A stretch of 64,000 bases of DNA from Acidobacteriota bacterium. GTDB lineage: Bacteria; Acidobacteriota; UBA890; WLXD01. Position numbers and translations under genes: made by a program. Below the pieces are notes generated by a model, which was not told the DNA's origin, did not search any database, and saw only the letters and a list, made by a program, of their open reading frames with translations. The stretch lies in NCBI GenBank assembly GCA_029263295.1, contig JAJCXT010000092.1, positions 1 through 64,000 of the forward strand, read 5' to 3'. Shown in pieces: positions 40,420-50,398 of this stretch; position 1 is the first letter of the stretch, and each line of letters begins with the position of its first letter.

Positions 40420-41709
40420 CTAAGCGGTGAACACCTCCGCGGCCGGCACGGGCAGCGGGTCGGCCATGCTCTGCCGGCTCAGTTCCACCAGGGCCATGTA
40501 GGCCTCGTCGGTGAGGCACCAGTGGGTCTGGCCGTCCTCCAGCATCATCTGTCGCAGATATCCGTCCTGCCGCAACAGTCGCGCACACTGGGCATCGCGG
40601 TCGTCGGTCAGCCGCCGCACCTCGAGGCGATGCAACACATTGCGACCGCGCTGGATGCGTACGCCGTCGAGTGCGGCGAGCCAACCCCGTATGCCGTCAT
40701 CAAAACGTTGCTCGTACGCCATCCGTAGCCAGTGCGCCAAGGGCACGCGCGGCGCCGTGGAAGCAGTTTGCGACTGGCCGGCCACGAAAGCGAAGAAGAC
40801 GATCATGGTGTCGATGAAAAGCGCGATGAACGCGAACACGATCGCCGTAGGTTCGCCTGCGAACAGGTCGGTGACGGCCCGCTGCCAGTACTCCTCGTTC
40901 TCGAGCGCGCTGGTATCGAGGATGGCCGGGTCGACGGCGACCGTCGCGAATTCGCCGCGGACCTCACGGATGCGACCGATCGGCACGATCGCCGATGCCC
41001 GCGAGTAGCTGGCACGCATGGCGTCGTGGTCAATCGCATCGCCACCGGTAAGCACCTCGATCTCGGCATCGATCCCGGCCAGGGCACCTGCGACCTCCGT
41101 CTCCATCTGCTGCAGACGCGGCGCCAGTGCCGTCAGGAAGCGGTGGCGCTCGCCCGACCCGCTTTGCACGAAGCGCAAATCAACGATCAGATCCGATTCC
41201 GCGACGAGTTGCTGCAGGTAAGGGCTCGAAATATTGCGCAGTCCACCGCCGGTGGAGGACTCCATCTCGATACGTTGATTGAGCTCTGCACCGGCCTCGC
41301 GCAGGGTCCCAAGGACGCCGGAGGTCTGACCGCGAACGTCGACGAGGTATCCGCGCAGCGACTCGTATCGCTCCAGACGCCGCTCCTTCGCGATGGTCTC
41401 CTCGGAGAACCCGCGGAAGTAGAAGACGTACGAGGTGAAGCTCGACATCACCACGGTGAAGCAGATCACCGCGACAACCATCGGCTGATACTGGTTGCGC
41501 TCACGCAGCGAGAGCGTGCTGGAGAGCATCCCGAGCTGGATGATCGCCGCCAGACCTAGGGCAGCGAGAACCGAGTACCCGAAGTTCGGGAAGATCTCGG
41601 AGATGCCGTTGAAGGTGCTGTACCCCGAAACCAGACAGCCGATCGCGGCGGCGAGCGCCGGGAACGTGTGGACAGGCGACTTGATGAAGCGAGCGAGCGC
41701 GCGGAACAA
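40420..41709 (-). CDS. Predicted four-TM membrane protein of unknown function
   Basis: Three N-terminal TM helices, about 200-aa helical region, TM TAIVFAFIALFIDTMIVFFAFVAG, soluble C-terminal domain; no family recognised. Confidence 0.75.
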   Translation of the reverse strand: MFRALARFIKSPVHTFPALAAAIGCLVSGYSTFNGISEIFPNFGYSVLAALGLAAIIQLGMLSSTLSLRERNQYQPMVVAVICFTVVMSSFTSYVFYFRGFSEETIAKERRLERYESLRGYLVDVRGQTSGVLGTLREAGAELNQRIEMESSTGGGLRNISSPYLQQLVAESDLIVDLRFVQSGSGERHRFLTALAPRLQQMETEVAGALAGIDAEIEVLTGGDAIDHDAMRASYSRASAIVPIGRIREVRGEFATVAVDPAILDTSALENEEYWQRAVTDLFAGEPTAIVFAFIALFIDTMIVFFAFVAGQSQTASTAPRVPLAHWLRMAYEQRFDDGIRGWLAALDGVRIQRGRNVLHRLEVRRLTDDRDAQCARLLRQDGYLRQMMLEDGQTHWCLTDEAYMALVELSRQSMADPLPVPAAEVFTA

Positions 41710-41835
41710 AGGGATCCCCTCCCGGGTAATACCTCCGGCTCACAGCCCTGGCAGGCCGGTCGACACCGACCCTGTCGCTTTCGCCCTGGGGAGCAGTGTG
41801 CTTAGCATACGCTCCCTGCCTATAACAGACTATGG

Positions 41836-41897
41836 ACCGGTCAGGAAAGTTTCATCTCTGTCGACCAAGACCGCCAACCGGTGACGAAAGTTGCATC
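41836..41897. promoter_or_regulatory. Imperfect 21-bp direct repeats upstream of xth
   Basis: ACCGGTCAGGAAAGTTTCATC (41836-41856) and ACCGGTGACGAAAGTTGCATC (41877-41897), 18/21 identical, 41-bp period. Confidence 0.55.
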
Positions 41898-41912
41898 GGG
41901 AGTTCTCGCAGC

Positions 41913-42680
41913 ATGCGTATCGCCACCTGGAACATCAATGGGCTACGCGCCCGTCTAGACTTCGTAACGCACTGGCTGCGAGCCCGGCAGCCTGACGTCG
42001 TCGGACTCCAGGAACTGAAACTGCAGGACGACCAGTTCCCCACTATCAGCTTCGAGGCCGAGGGTTATCACGTCGTCACGCACGGCCAGAAGGCGTGGAA
42101 CGGAGTGGCGATCCTCAGCCGCGAGCCCGCCGAGCTGCTGCAGCGTGGGCTGCCCGGCCAAGAAGAAATGGGCTCGCGCCTGATCACGGCCCGAGTCTCC
42201 GGCATCGACTTCACGACCATCTACCTGCCCAACGGCAAGAGCCTGGAGCACGAGGATTTCCCGCGCAAACTGGCGTGGCTCGAAAGCCTGCGCGAGCATT
42301 GGGCGGCGAGCCAGCCAGCGGACAGCAGCGCTGTTCTGTGCGGCGACTTCAACGTCTGCCCGGCTCCGCTCGACTCGTGGCACGAGGACCCGGCGCGGAT
42401 CTTCCACACTGACGAGGAGCGTCGGCGCTTCCAGGGCATCCTCGACACGGGTCTGACCGACCTGTTCCGCGACCGCTATCCGGACGTCCAGAAGTACTCG
42501 TGGTGGGACTACCGGATGGGCGCGTTCCACCGCAACATGGGGCTGCGGATTGATCTGCTGCTGGGCACACGAGCGGTGGCCGAGCGCGTCAGCGACGTGT
42601 GGACAGACCGCGACTATCGCAAGAAGCAGGAAGGTCTCACCGCTTCCGACCACGCGCCCGTCATCGCAGACCTCGACTAG
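41913..42680 (+). CDS. xth: Exodeoxyribonuclease III
   Basis: MRIATWNINGLRARLDFVTHWL..VVGLQELKLQDDQFP..DFNVCPAPLD..LRIDLLLGT..DHAPVIADLD. Confidence 0.96.
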   Translation: MRIATWNINGLRARLDFVTHWLRARQPDVVGLQELKLQDDQFPTISFEAEGYHVVTHGQKAWNGVAILSREPAELLQRGLPGQEEMGSRLITARVSGIDFTTIYLPNGKSLEHEDFPRKLAWLESLREHWAASQPADSSAVLCGDFNVCPAPLDSWHEDPARIFHTDEERRRFQGILDTGLTDLFRDRYPDVQKYSWWDYRMGAFHRNMGLRIDLLLGTRAVAERVSDVWTDRDYRKKQEGLTASDHAPVIADLD

Positions 42681-42724
42681 CCCCGGCAAAGTCGCCGGGG
42701 CTCGCCGTCGCCTAGTAGCAGGCG
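42681..42724. terminator. Tandem hairpins between convergent genes
   Basis: CCCCGGC-AAAGTC-GCCGGGG (42681-42700) and CGCCT-AGTAGC-AGGCG (42709-42724). Confidence 0.6.
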
Positions 42725-45250
42725 CTAACCGCCGATCACGTAACTCGCTTCCAGCGCCGCGCCGATCGACTGCGCTAGATCCGACAGGTGATAGCGCGTC
42801 GCCGTATCACCAGCGCCGCGCGCGCCCGCCTCCAGGCGGTACTGCAGCTCGCCGAGCGCCCCACGCGCCACGGCCCGGAGCTCACCCGAAGAGCCGTCGT
42901 CCGTGATCTGAGTGATCAGCAGAGCCACGAATGAGCGCTGTAAAGCACGGCGATAGGGATCCACGCTGGAGCTGCTGGCACCGAGTTCCGCGAAGATCCC
43001 GGTCGCGAGGTCGCTGGTCATCTCAGCGAGGGTGTAGGTCGGGGAGGTGCTCGTCGCTTCGACAGCCACCAGCCGCGCCACCCGGCCGGGGCTATACAAC
43101 GTCCGTAACAGACGCTGTTGCGACACGTCGAGGCGCGCCACCATGGACGTCATGCCGATACGCGTCAGGACGTCGTCTGTGACCAGCCACGGCTGCACCT
43201 TGAACCCGTTCTCGAGCAGGAACGCCACCGCGTCCGCCTGCCGCTCGCGGGCCAACGGCGTGTACACGGAAGCATCCTGGCCATAGACCATGCGGTTGAT
43301 CTCAACACCGCCAACCAGGCTCGCGACGTGTCCGAGCTCGCGATCGCGCTGGCCGATGATGTTGGCGTGCATGGTGTTCAACAACGAGTAGTCCTCGCCC
43401 TCTTCACCGGTGGCCTGCACGACGAAGCTCGCCACGCGCTCCAGGTTCAGCAGCCCGAGGCGCGTAGCCTCGATGGCATCGGCCGAAAGATCCTCGGTCT
43501 GCGCCAGAGGATCGATACCGAACGACCCGAAGCGTAGGCAGGCATCGTCGAGTTGCCGCGCCGCAATGCGACCCAGGAAGTCCTTCTCGTCGTCCGCCGA
43601 CGCCGCACCCGCGACAGGCGTGTAGCCCCACTCGGTAGCGAAACGATCATAGGGCCCTATGCGCGGAATCAACCGTGCCCCGTCGCCCGGCTGCGCGACA
43701 TAGTTGAAGCGGCCGTAGTCCATGATCGAGGCCTCGTTGCCGTTGGCCTCGGTGAACTCGCGACTGCGCAGCTGCGCGACGGTGTAGCAGGAGCTCGCCT
43801 TCATGTTGTGCTGGAAGCCCAACGTGTGTCCCACTTCATGCGCGGAGATATAGCGAATCAGCTCGCCCATTAGGTCGTCGGGCAACGGCAGATCCTGCGC
43901 GCGTGGATCCATGGGAGAGGCCTGCACGAAGTACCAGTTCCGGGCCAGCTGGATGACGTTGTGGTAGAAGCGGATGTCCGCCTCGAGGATCTCGCCGGTG
44001 CGCGGATCGTGGATATGCGGGCCGAAGGCATTCTGAACCGTCGACGGCAGCCAGCGAATCGTCGAATAGCGTGAATCCTCTGCGTCCCAGTCGGGATCCT
44101 CCTCCTCGGTCGGCGCGTCGCGCGCCACGATCGCATTGCTGAACCCGGCGGCCTCGAAAGCCTCCTGCCAGTCTTCAACGCCCTGGGCCATGTACGAGCG
44201 CCACTTCGCGGGAATGCCACGACCAATGTAGTAGACGATCGGCTGCACGGGATCCGACACCGCGGCGTCCGGATCCTGCTTCTCGAGCCGCCAGCGCGTC
44301 ACGTAGCGAACGTTGTCGACCTCGTGCGAATCGGAGCTGTAGTTCTCGTACCCGAGTGAGAAGAAGCCCACCCGCGCGTCGAAGTTGCGCGGCATCATTG
44401 GGTCGTCCGGCAACTTCACCATGCTGTGGTGCAGCTCGACCGTGACTGAACCCAGTGTTCGATCGCTACGGCGCGGTGCCGGGATGCGGCTCGACTGTTG
44501 CTGAAACGGGTTACTTGGACTCTTGGAGAAAGTGGCCAGCACACGCGTTTCAACGTTCATCGGAAACGCCTTCACCGAGGTAAAGAAGCTCCGTGACTTG
44601 TCCATTCGCTGCACGTCGCGCAGCTGCACCTTGGGCGAGAACTCGGGCACGTCGTCCATGAACAGGCCGGTGACGTCGATCACCGCGGCGCCGTCTTCGG
44701 CGTAGGCGACAACGTCGAACTTCCTGATGATCGCCGGCACGGTCGAGGCATCCACGGCGATGGCCTCGTGTGTGCCCTCCTGCGCGCGCAGGTTGTACTC
44801 GACGTTACGCAGCAGGATGTGATCATCATGCTTGTCCCAACGAACGACACGGTTCTGCGCCTGCGTCCCGCCATAGCCGTAGCTGGTCTGGGTGCGGGCG
44901 ATCTGCGTTACCCAGATGAACTCACCGCCGAACTCGCTGACGGGAATCTCGTAGTACAGCTTGTCGTCGATGCGGTGGGTCTTGAAGACGCCCTCGCGCG
45001 TCTCGGCCTCGTCGGTGATGACCTCATCGTACGGCTTGATCTTGCCGTTCTTCTCTTCCTCCTCACCCTTCTCAGCCTCGTCACCTTCCTCTGCCGCCTG
45101 CTCCTCTTCCTCCTCCTGCTTCGGCTTGTCCTCTTCCTGGGCCGGCACCATGGGCACGACGGGCGCCGCGGCGAGGGCGGCGGGAGCTACCGCCAACAGG
45201 AACGTCAGGAGGACAGACAGCGCGACAGCAGACAGGCGAAGGGAACGCAT
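42725..45250 (-). CDS. Secreted zinc-dependent metalloprotease (DUF5117/DUF5118-type)
   Basis: ISAHEVGHTLGFQHNMKAS zinc motif; YYIGRGIPAKWRSYMAQGVEDWQEAFEAAGF; signal peptide. Confidence 0.92.
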   Translation of the reverse strand: MRSLRLSAVALSVLLTFLLAVAPAALAAAPVVPMVPAQEEDKPKQEEEEEQAAEEGDEAEKGEEEEKNGKIKPYDEVITDEAETREGVFKTHRIDDKLYYEIPVSEFGGEFIWVTQIARTQTSYGYGGTQAQNRVVRWDKHDDHILLRNVEYNLRAQEGTHEAIAVDASTVPAIIRKFDVVAYAEDGAAVIDVTGLFMDDVPEFSPKVQLRDVQRMDKSRSFFTSVKAFPMNVETRVLATFSKSPSNPFQQQSSRIPAPRRSDRTLGSVTVELHHSMVKLPDDPMMPRNFDARVGFFSLGYENYSSDSHEVDNVRYVTRWRLEKQDPDAAVSDPVQPIVYYIGRGIPAKWRSYMAQGVEDWQEAFEAAGFSNAIVARDAPTEEEDPDWDAEDSRYSTIRWLPSTVQNAFGPHIHDPRTGEILEADIRFYHNVIQLARNWYFVQASPMDPRAQDLPLPDDLMGELIRYISAHEVGHTLGFQHNMKASSCYTVAQLRSREFTEANGNEASIMDYGRFNYVAQPGDGARLIPRIGPYDRFATEWGYTPVAGAASADDEKDFLGRIAARQLDDACLRFGSFGIDPLAQTEDLSADAIEATRLGLLNLERVASFVVQATGEEGEDYSLLNTMHANIIGQRDRELGHVASLVGGVEINRMVYGQDASVYTPLARERQADAVAFLLENGFKVQPWLVTDDVLTRIGMTSMVARLDVSQQRLLRTLYSPGRVARLVAVEATSTSPTYTLAEMTSDLATGIFAELGASSSSVDPYRRALQRSFVALLITQITDDGSSGELRAVARGALGELQYRLEAGARGAGDTATRYHLSDLAQSIGAALEASYVIGG

Positions 45251-45440
45251 TCGATCTCCGGGTAAGGCGAAAATGAGTCGGGCAAACCGAGGCTACCACC
45301 CGGCCCCCCGCGAGTCTGTGACCGTCCCGGTGCTTGTTGTTGTCGAGCTCTCCACCAACGGGCGGCGGGCATGTGTGGAAACGGTACCGTCGAAGCAGGA
45401 TAATGCTGGAGGTTCCTGGCTCAGAGAATGGGAGGTTGCC

Positions 45441-46703
45441 GTGAGGATGGTCGGATGGGCGCTGGTCACAATGTCGCTGGTGGTGGCGACGGGTGGAACA
45501 GGCAATGCTCACGGGCAGACCGAAGTCCGGGTAGACCTCTTTTCTCGAGCCCAACGACTGCCCGCGGAGCGAACCGCCCAGGACCCGCTCGCGACTCGTG
45601 CTACATGGGAGGTGCGGCTCAACGCCTCCTTGCTGCAAGTGTCGGAACCCTCGTCGGCTCTTCGCCTCGCTCTACCCGGCGGCACGATCGCCGATCTCGA
45701 CCTGGACTACGTGCAGAACGACCAGTTCAATGGGCAAGCCTGGATCGGCCACGTCAGCGGCACCGAACGACGCGCCATCTTCATGGTGGACGGCGACTCT
45801 GTCGCAGGTCACGTGAACCTCGGCCGGGCGTCGTTGGAGATTCGTCCACGCCGCGGACGGCAGCACGCCATCGACCTCGTTGACACGACCCTGCTGGCGC
45901 CGGAAGCCCCACCCATCGCTGTGCCGCACCGCGCGAAAGGGCGGATGAGCGCGGCCGAGGCCGCCGACAACGGCAAGGTGTTCGACGTGATGGTCCTCTA
46001 TACGAAGAACACGGTGGCCGGTGCGGGCAGCAACAAAGCCATTCGCATGCTGATCAAACTCGGGGTCACCGAGACCAACGTGGCTTTCGCCGACAGCAAG
46101 GTCATCCCTCGCATACGACTGGTCAAGCTGGCCAAAGACCCCTACAAGGAGACTGGCGACGCGTTCACGGATGTCGAGCGTCTACGAACTCTCGGCGATG
46201 GCCACTGGGTGAAGGTCGACCGGCTGCGCGATCGCTTTGGCGCCGACTTCGTCGTTGGCATCGTCGAACTGATCGGAATCGGCGGCGTGGCGTTCACGAT
46301 GAATGGCGTCAGCCCGGCCTTCGAGCGCTCGGCTGTGGCCCTTGTGCGGCGACCCCACATCAGCCCCGGCTACACCTTCGCCCACGAACTGGGCCACAAT
46401 TTCGGTCTACTCCATGATCGGGCGAATGCCCGTCTCGCTTCTGATTCGCGTTTCCGCGGCAGCAACCGCGCGTATTCCTTCTCCTATGGCTACGCCGACG
46501 TGCCCGGCAACTTCCGCACGATCATGGCGTACGCGCCGCCCGAGCCGCGCATCCTCCGATGGGCGAATCCGAAGAAGACCTTCAACGGGCGGCCAACTGG
46601 GATCGACCGGCGTGAGTCGGACTCCGCTGACGCTCGTATATCGATCAACAGAGCGCGCAGGACCCTGGCCAACTTCCGCCCGTGCACCAAGAAGTGCGGC
46701 TGA
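45441..46703 (+). CDS. Secreted reprolysin/M12-like metallopeptidase
   Basis: FAHELGHNFGLLHD; VFDVMVLYTKNTVAG; GTG start at 45441 with GGGAGG upstream. Confidence 0.88.
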   Translation: MRMVGWALVTMSLVVATGGTGNAHGQTEVRVDLFSRAQRLPAERTAQDPLATRATWEVRLNASLLQVSEPSSALRLALPGGTIADLDLDYVQNDQFNGQAWIGHVSGTERRAIFMVDGDSVAGHVNLGRASLEIRPRRGRQHAIDLVDTTLLAPEAPPIAVPHRAKGRMSAAEAADNGKVFDVMVLYTKNTVAGAGSNKAIRMLIKLGVTETNVAFADSKVIPRIRLVKLAKDPYKETGDAFTDVERLRTLGDGHWVKVDRLRDRFGADFVVGIVELIGIGGVAFTMNGVSPAFERSAVALVRRPHISPGYTFAHELGHNFGLLHDRANARLASDSRFRGSNRAYSFSYGYADVPGNFRTIMAYAPPEPRILRWANPKKTFNGRPTGIDRRESDSADARISINRARRTLANFRPCTKKCG

Positions 46704-46751
46704 GCGGAAGAAACGTCGAGCGGCTAGTGGGCGCCAACGTGAGCGCGGAAC

Positions 46752-47999
46752 TTACCGATAGGCGATAGCACCGCCGCAGCCGGCACAGGCCTTGCCGTGA
46801 CCTTGGGCGAACGCGCCGTAGCCGCCAACAAGGATGGTCTTGTTGGCGAAGGCTACCGACCAACCGAGGAACTCTGACACCTCGGAGTTGGGATACGTCG
46901 AGAGCAGTTTCTCGCGGCGTTCCCAAGTGCCCCGGCGACGTTTGAACAGGTACGTCGCGCCGTTGTCGTCGCCCCCCACGTCTTCCCAGGGCGCCCCGAC
47001 AAGGACCAGCTTGCCGTTGGTGGCAACGCTGAGACCGAAGTAGTCGGTACTCCCGTCGCTAGCGCCGTCACCGACGAGCGTAGCGTCCAGAGCCCACTTA
47101 CGTCCCTTCTTTCGATACACGAAAGCTCTACCCTGCAGCTCCGTCGGACGGCTCTCTCCCGAGGCACCGACTACCAGTGTGCGCTTCCGAATCGACACAG
47201 AACTCCCGAATCGCTCATCCGGCCGCTCCGAGGGCGAGATGAGCCTGGTGGTCTCACGCCACGTCACACGACCGGTCCGCGCTCCCACCGACCTGGCGAA
47301 GACGAACGCCGCGCCGGATCGCAGCAGGTCGCCAACCGCCGCTGTCGAACCAATGGCGACCGTGCCGCCATCGGTCGCGACGGAAAAGGCTCCGTCCTGC
47401 GTCCGCAGCGACGACCCCACCAGCGTGACCTCTTTGGTCCACCCGTCTTCGCCACGGCGGAACACATAGGCGCCCGGCGTAAGGGACCCGACCACGATGG
47501 TGTCGCCGGACACCCCGACGGATATGCCGAACGCATCTCCTGGAGCCACGTCGTCGGAGAGTAGCTGTTGCGCCAGCGACCACCCGCCGGACTCCCTCTC
47601 GAACACGTAAGCGGCACCGCCATTCGCAGCGCCATCATCGTCAGCCGGCGCTCCGACCACGATCGTGTCGCCATCGATCGCCACGCTCTTGCCGAACTGG
47701 TCGCCCCGGCTGCCCGATGGAGCTCGCAACCGGAACGGCCCCGTCCAGTCGCTACCTGAGCGCTCGTAGACGTACGTCGACCCCTTCTTCCGTTCCGAAG
47801 ATCTGACCGGCGACCCTATGACAGCGGTGTCACCGCTCCCGGCCACCGCAGCCCCGAACCAGTCGCCCCAGGCGCGATGGCCCAGCAAGATCTCGGTGCC
47901 CACGCGCCGCGCTTGCGCAACATCGCCGCTGCAGAGGAGAGCCACTCCAGCGAGAGCGAGAATCCAGCTGAGACGACTTGAACGAAGCGGCCAACGCAT
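46752..47999 (-). CDS. FG-GAP repeat beta-propeller protein, secreted
   Basis: Repeated GDxFGxSVAIDGDTIVVGAPxDD..GAAYVF units; signal peptide. Confidence 0.9.
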   Translation of the reverse strand: MRWPLRSSRLSWILALAGVALLCSGDVAQARRVGTEILLGHRAWGDWFGAAVAGSGDTAVIGSPVRSSERKKGSTYVYERSGSDWTGPFRLRAPSGSRGDQFGKSVAIDGDTIVVGAPADDDGAANGGAAYVFERESGGWSLAQQLLSDDVAPGDAFGISVGVSGDTIVVGSLTPGAYVFRRGEDGWTKEVTLVGSSLRTQDGAFSVATDGGTVAIGSTAAVGDLLRSGAAFVFARSVGARTGRVTWRETTRLISPSERPDERFGSSVSIRKRTLVVGASGESRPTELQGRAFVYRKKGRKWALDATLVGDGASDGSTDYFGLSVATNGKLVLVGAPWEDVGGDDNGATYLFKRRRGTWERREKLLSTYPNSEVSEFLGWSVAFANKTILVGGYGAFAQGHGKACAGCGGAIAYR

Positions 48000-48080
48000 A
48001 CAACCTCCAGCTCCCCGAGGAAAAAGCCGGCCCTATTATGCCTGCCGCAACGCCGCCGAGCACCAGTCAACGCGCTACTT

Positions 48081-49211
48081 CTATCTGGCCTTCGCCGTTC
48101 CGCTGATCTCTGCCAATTCGTAGCGGTAGTTGATCTCGATCTCGCGCTCGATGTTCTCGATGCGGTCGTCGGGCTTCACATGAGCCTCCAGCAGCGTTTC
48201 GTTGTCGTAGGCCATGTAGCCGTAGCGCTCACGGAAACGCTCCCAGATCTCAGGCCCGGCGTACACGTCGTAGCCGGCCTCGAACGCGTACCGAGTACCG
48301 ACCCGGTCCGCCTGGGCTTCCATGTCAGAGCCATAGCCCGCCGTCCACATGCGGGTGCCGGCAAGCGCCGCCACCTGGCCGACGTCGCGTGCGGTGCCGC
48401 CCGGCATCAACCCGAGCAGGACGCTCGCGCCCACGCTGGCGAGGGTCTGCTGCCACCAAGACGCGCCGGTGTCCTTGCGCGCGTGCTCGTGGGTGTAGTG
48501 GGCGAGTTCGTGACCGAGGACGATCGCCAGTTCGTCGTCGCTCAGCGCATCAATCAGACCCGTGTTGACCCAGATCGAGCCATTGGGCATCGCGACGGCA
48601 TTCCACAGTTCGGCTTCCACCACGTACATACGAATCTCGCCAGGCGCGAGGTATGGCGGCTTCAGATTGTTCATGATGCGCTCCACGCGCACGACCCGAT
48701 CGTCATAGTCGATGATGTCGCCGATAACCACCTGGTGGTCGCCCTCGTCCTGGTAGACATAGCCCACCTGAGCCCAGGCGTTCTCGAGATTATTGGCCAT
48801 CGACTCGACCGAACCTGACAGGAACTCGCGAACATTGGGCTCCGACTCGATCTTGTCGGCAACGATGAGCCCTTCCGAAATGCGCACGCCTTCTACTTTG
48901 AAGCGGTAGCCGAGCTTCACGTCGGCGGGGTTGGGGACATCTTCGCCAATCATCTCGGTGCCGACCCAGATCCGCACTCGCTGGCCGTCGGAGATAAAGA
49001 TCCCGCCCTTGCGGAACTCGGCATAGGCTTCGATTTCGATCGGAAGACCCGCCGGAAGCGCCTCGCTCTCGAAGACCGGGCGCTCTTTCTGTTCCTGTTC
49101 TTCCTGTGCCTGCTGGTGGTCTTGCGCCGCGGCCGCACCAACGACGGAGAGCGTAGTCAGAACCAGAAAGACAGCAAGAAGCGCGCGGCATGATCGCGCG
49201 AAAATGCGCAT
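48081..49211 (-). CDS. M48 family secreted metalloprotease
   Basis: AIVLGHELAHYTHEHARKD; start MRIFARSCRALLAVFLVLTTLSVVG. Confidence 0.92.
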   Translation of the reverse strand: MRIFARSCRALLAVFLVLTTLSVVGAAAAQDHQQAQEEQEQKERPVFESEALPAGLPIEIEAYAEFRKGGIFISDGQRVRIWVGTEMIGEDVPNPADVKLGYRFKVEGVRISEGLIVADKIESEPNVREFLSGSVESMANNLENAWAQVGYVYQDEGDHQVVIGDIIDYDDRVVRVERIMNNLKPPYLAPGEIRMYVVEAELWNAVAMPNGSIWVNTGLIDALSDDELAIVLGHELAHYTHEHARKDTGASWWQQTLASVGASVLLGLMPGGTARDVGQVAALAGTRMWTAGYGSDMEAQADRVGTRYAFEAGYDVYAGPEIWERFRERYGYMAYDNETLLEAHVKPDDRIENIEREIEINYRYELAEISGTAKAR

Positions 49212-49277
49212 GAAAGACTCCGAGAGTCGGCGGGGACGCCTCGACAGCAACGTAACATTCAGGATAACTACTCCGCT

Positions 49278-50342
49278 ATGAGGCATTCAGCACGCACGTT
49301 CGCTTCCCTACTCGTTGTACTTTCCCTGTCGCTGCTTCTCGCGCTCTCGACAACGGTCGTTGCGCAGCAACCTCACCTCGAGTGGGCGCTGCAGGAGTCC
49401 GGCACCGACGCGAGTCTGCGCGGGCTCTCCGCCGTCAGCGACCGGGTCGCCTGGGCCACCGGATCGAACGGCACCTGGCTGCGAACGATCGACGGCGGCG
49501 CCTCCTGGCAAGGCGGGCAGATCGCCGGGGCCGAGGAACTGGGTGTTCGCGACATTCACGCTTTCGACGAACTCCACGCGGTCGCGCTCACAATCGGCTC
49601 GCCGGGGCGCGTCTACCGCACGCACGATGGCGGCTACAGCTGGCAGCTGGTGTTCGAGGATGACCGTCCCGAGGTGTTCTTCAACTGCATGGACTTCGCC
49701 GACGAAAAGCGCGGCTATGCCGTAGGCGACCCTATGGGCGGGCGCTTCCTCTTCATCGAAACGCGCGACGGTGGCAAGAACTGGGCGCCACTTTCCGCTC
49801 CGAGTCGCCCCGAGCCGGGCGACGGCGAGGCTCAGTTCGCCGCCAGTGGCACATGCTTGCAGGCACGTGGCGAAAACGTGTGGATAGGAAGTGGTGGCAG
49901 CCGCGCACGGGTGTTCCGGTCTCCGGACCGCGGTCGCACCTGGGATGCTGCCTCCACGACGCTGCAACACGGTGCAGCATCCAAGGGTGTTTTCGGGCTG
50001 CTGTTCTGGACCGATCGCGACGGTGTCGTGGTGGGCGGCGACTACACCCGGGAAACCGACCCTACAGACGGACTCGCCATCACCACGGATGGTGGCGCCA
50101 GCTGGAGCGCGGGTGGCGGCACCAGGCCGGGTGGCTTTCGGTCAGCCGTAGTGCGTTCGCAGCAGGACGGTTTCGCAGCGCTTGTGGCGGTAGGCCCCTC
50201 CGGCAGCGACCTGTCCCTGGACGATGGCCGCGCCTGGACGCCGATCGAAGGCCCCGGATTCCACGTGGTGAGTCTCGCTGCCGACGGCACCATCTGGGCC
50301 GCCGGCGCAGAGGGCCGGATCGCGAGGCTAGTCCGCCGATAG
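49278..50342 (+). CDS. Secreted YCF48/Hcf136-like beta-propeller protein
   Basis: WLRTIDGGASWQGG.., YRTHDGGYSWQLVF, TTDGGASWSAGGG repeats; signal peptide. Confidence 0.88.
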   Translation: MRHSARTFASLLVVLSLSLLLALSTTVVAQQPHLEWALQESGTDASLRGLSAVSDRVAWATGSNGTWLRTIDGGASWQGGQIAGAEELGVRDIHAFDELHAVALTIGSPGRVYRTHDGGYSWQLVFEDDRPEVFFNCMDFADEKRGYAVGDPMGGRFLFIETRDGGKNWAPLSAPSRPEPGDGEAQFAASGTCLQARGENVWIGSGGSRARVFRSPDRGRTWDAASTTLQHGAASKGVFGLLFWTDRDGVVVGGDYTRETDPTDGLAITTDGGASWSAGGGTRPGGFRSAVVRSQQDGFAALVAVGPSGSDLSLDDGRAWTPIEGPGFHVVSLAADGTIWAAGAEGRIARLVRR

Positions 50343-50398
50343 GCTCACGAGTGGCGGCGAACTCACCGACATCTGACTGGTAGGGGCGGCCAGTGCTC

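Noticed and set aside
44961-45440. N-terminal extension of the M12-like peptidase ORF
   Set aside because: Low-complexity antisense of the upstream protease; GTG at 45441 has a good RBS and signal peptide.
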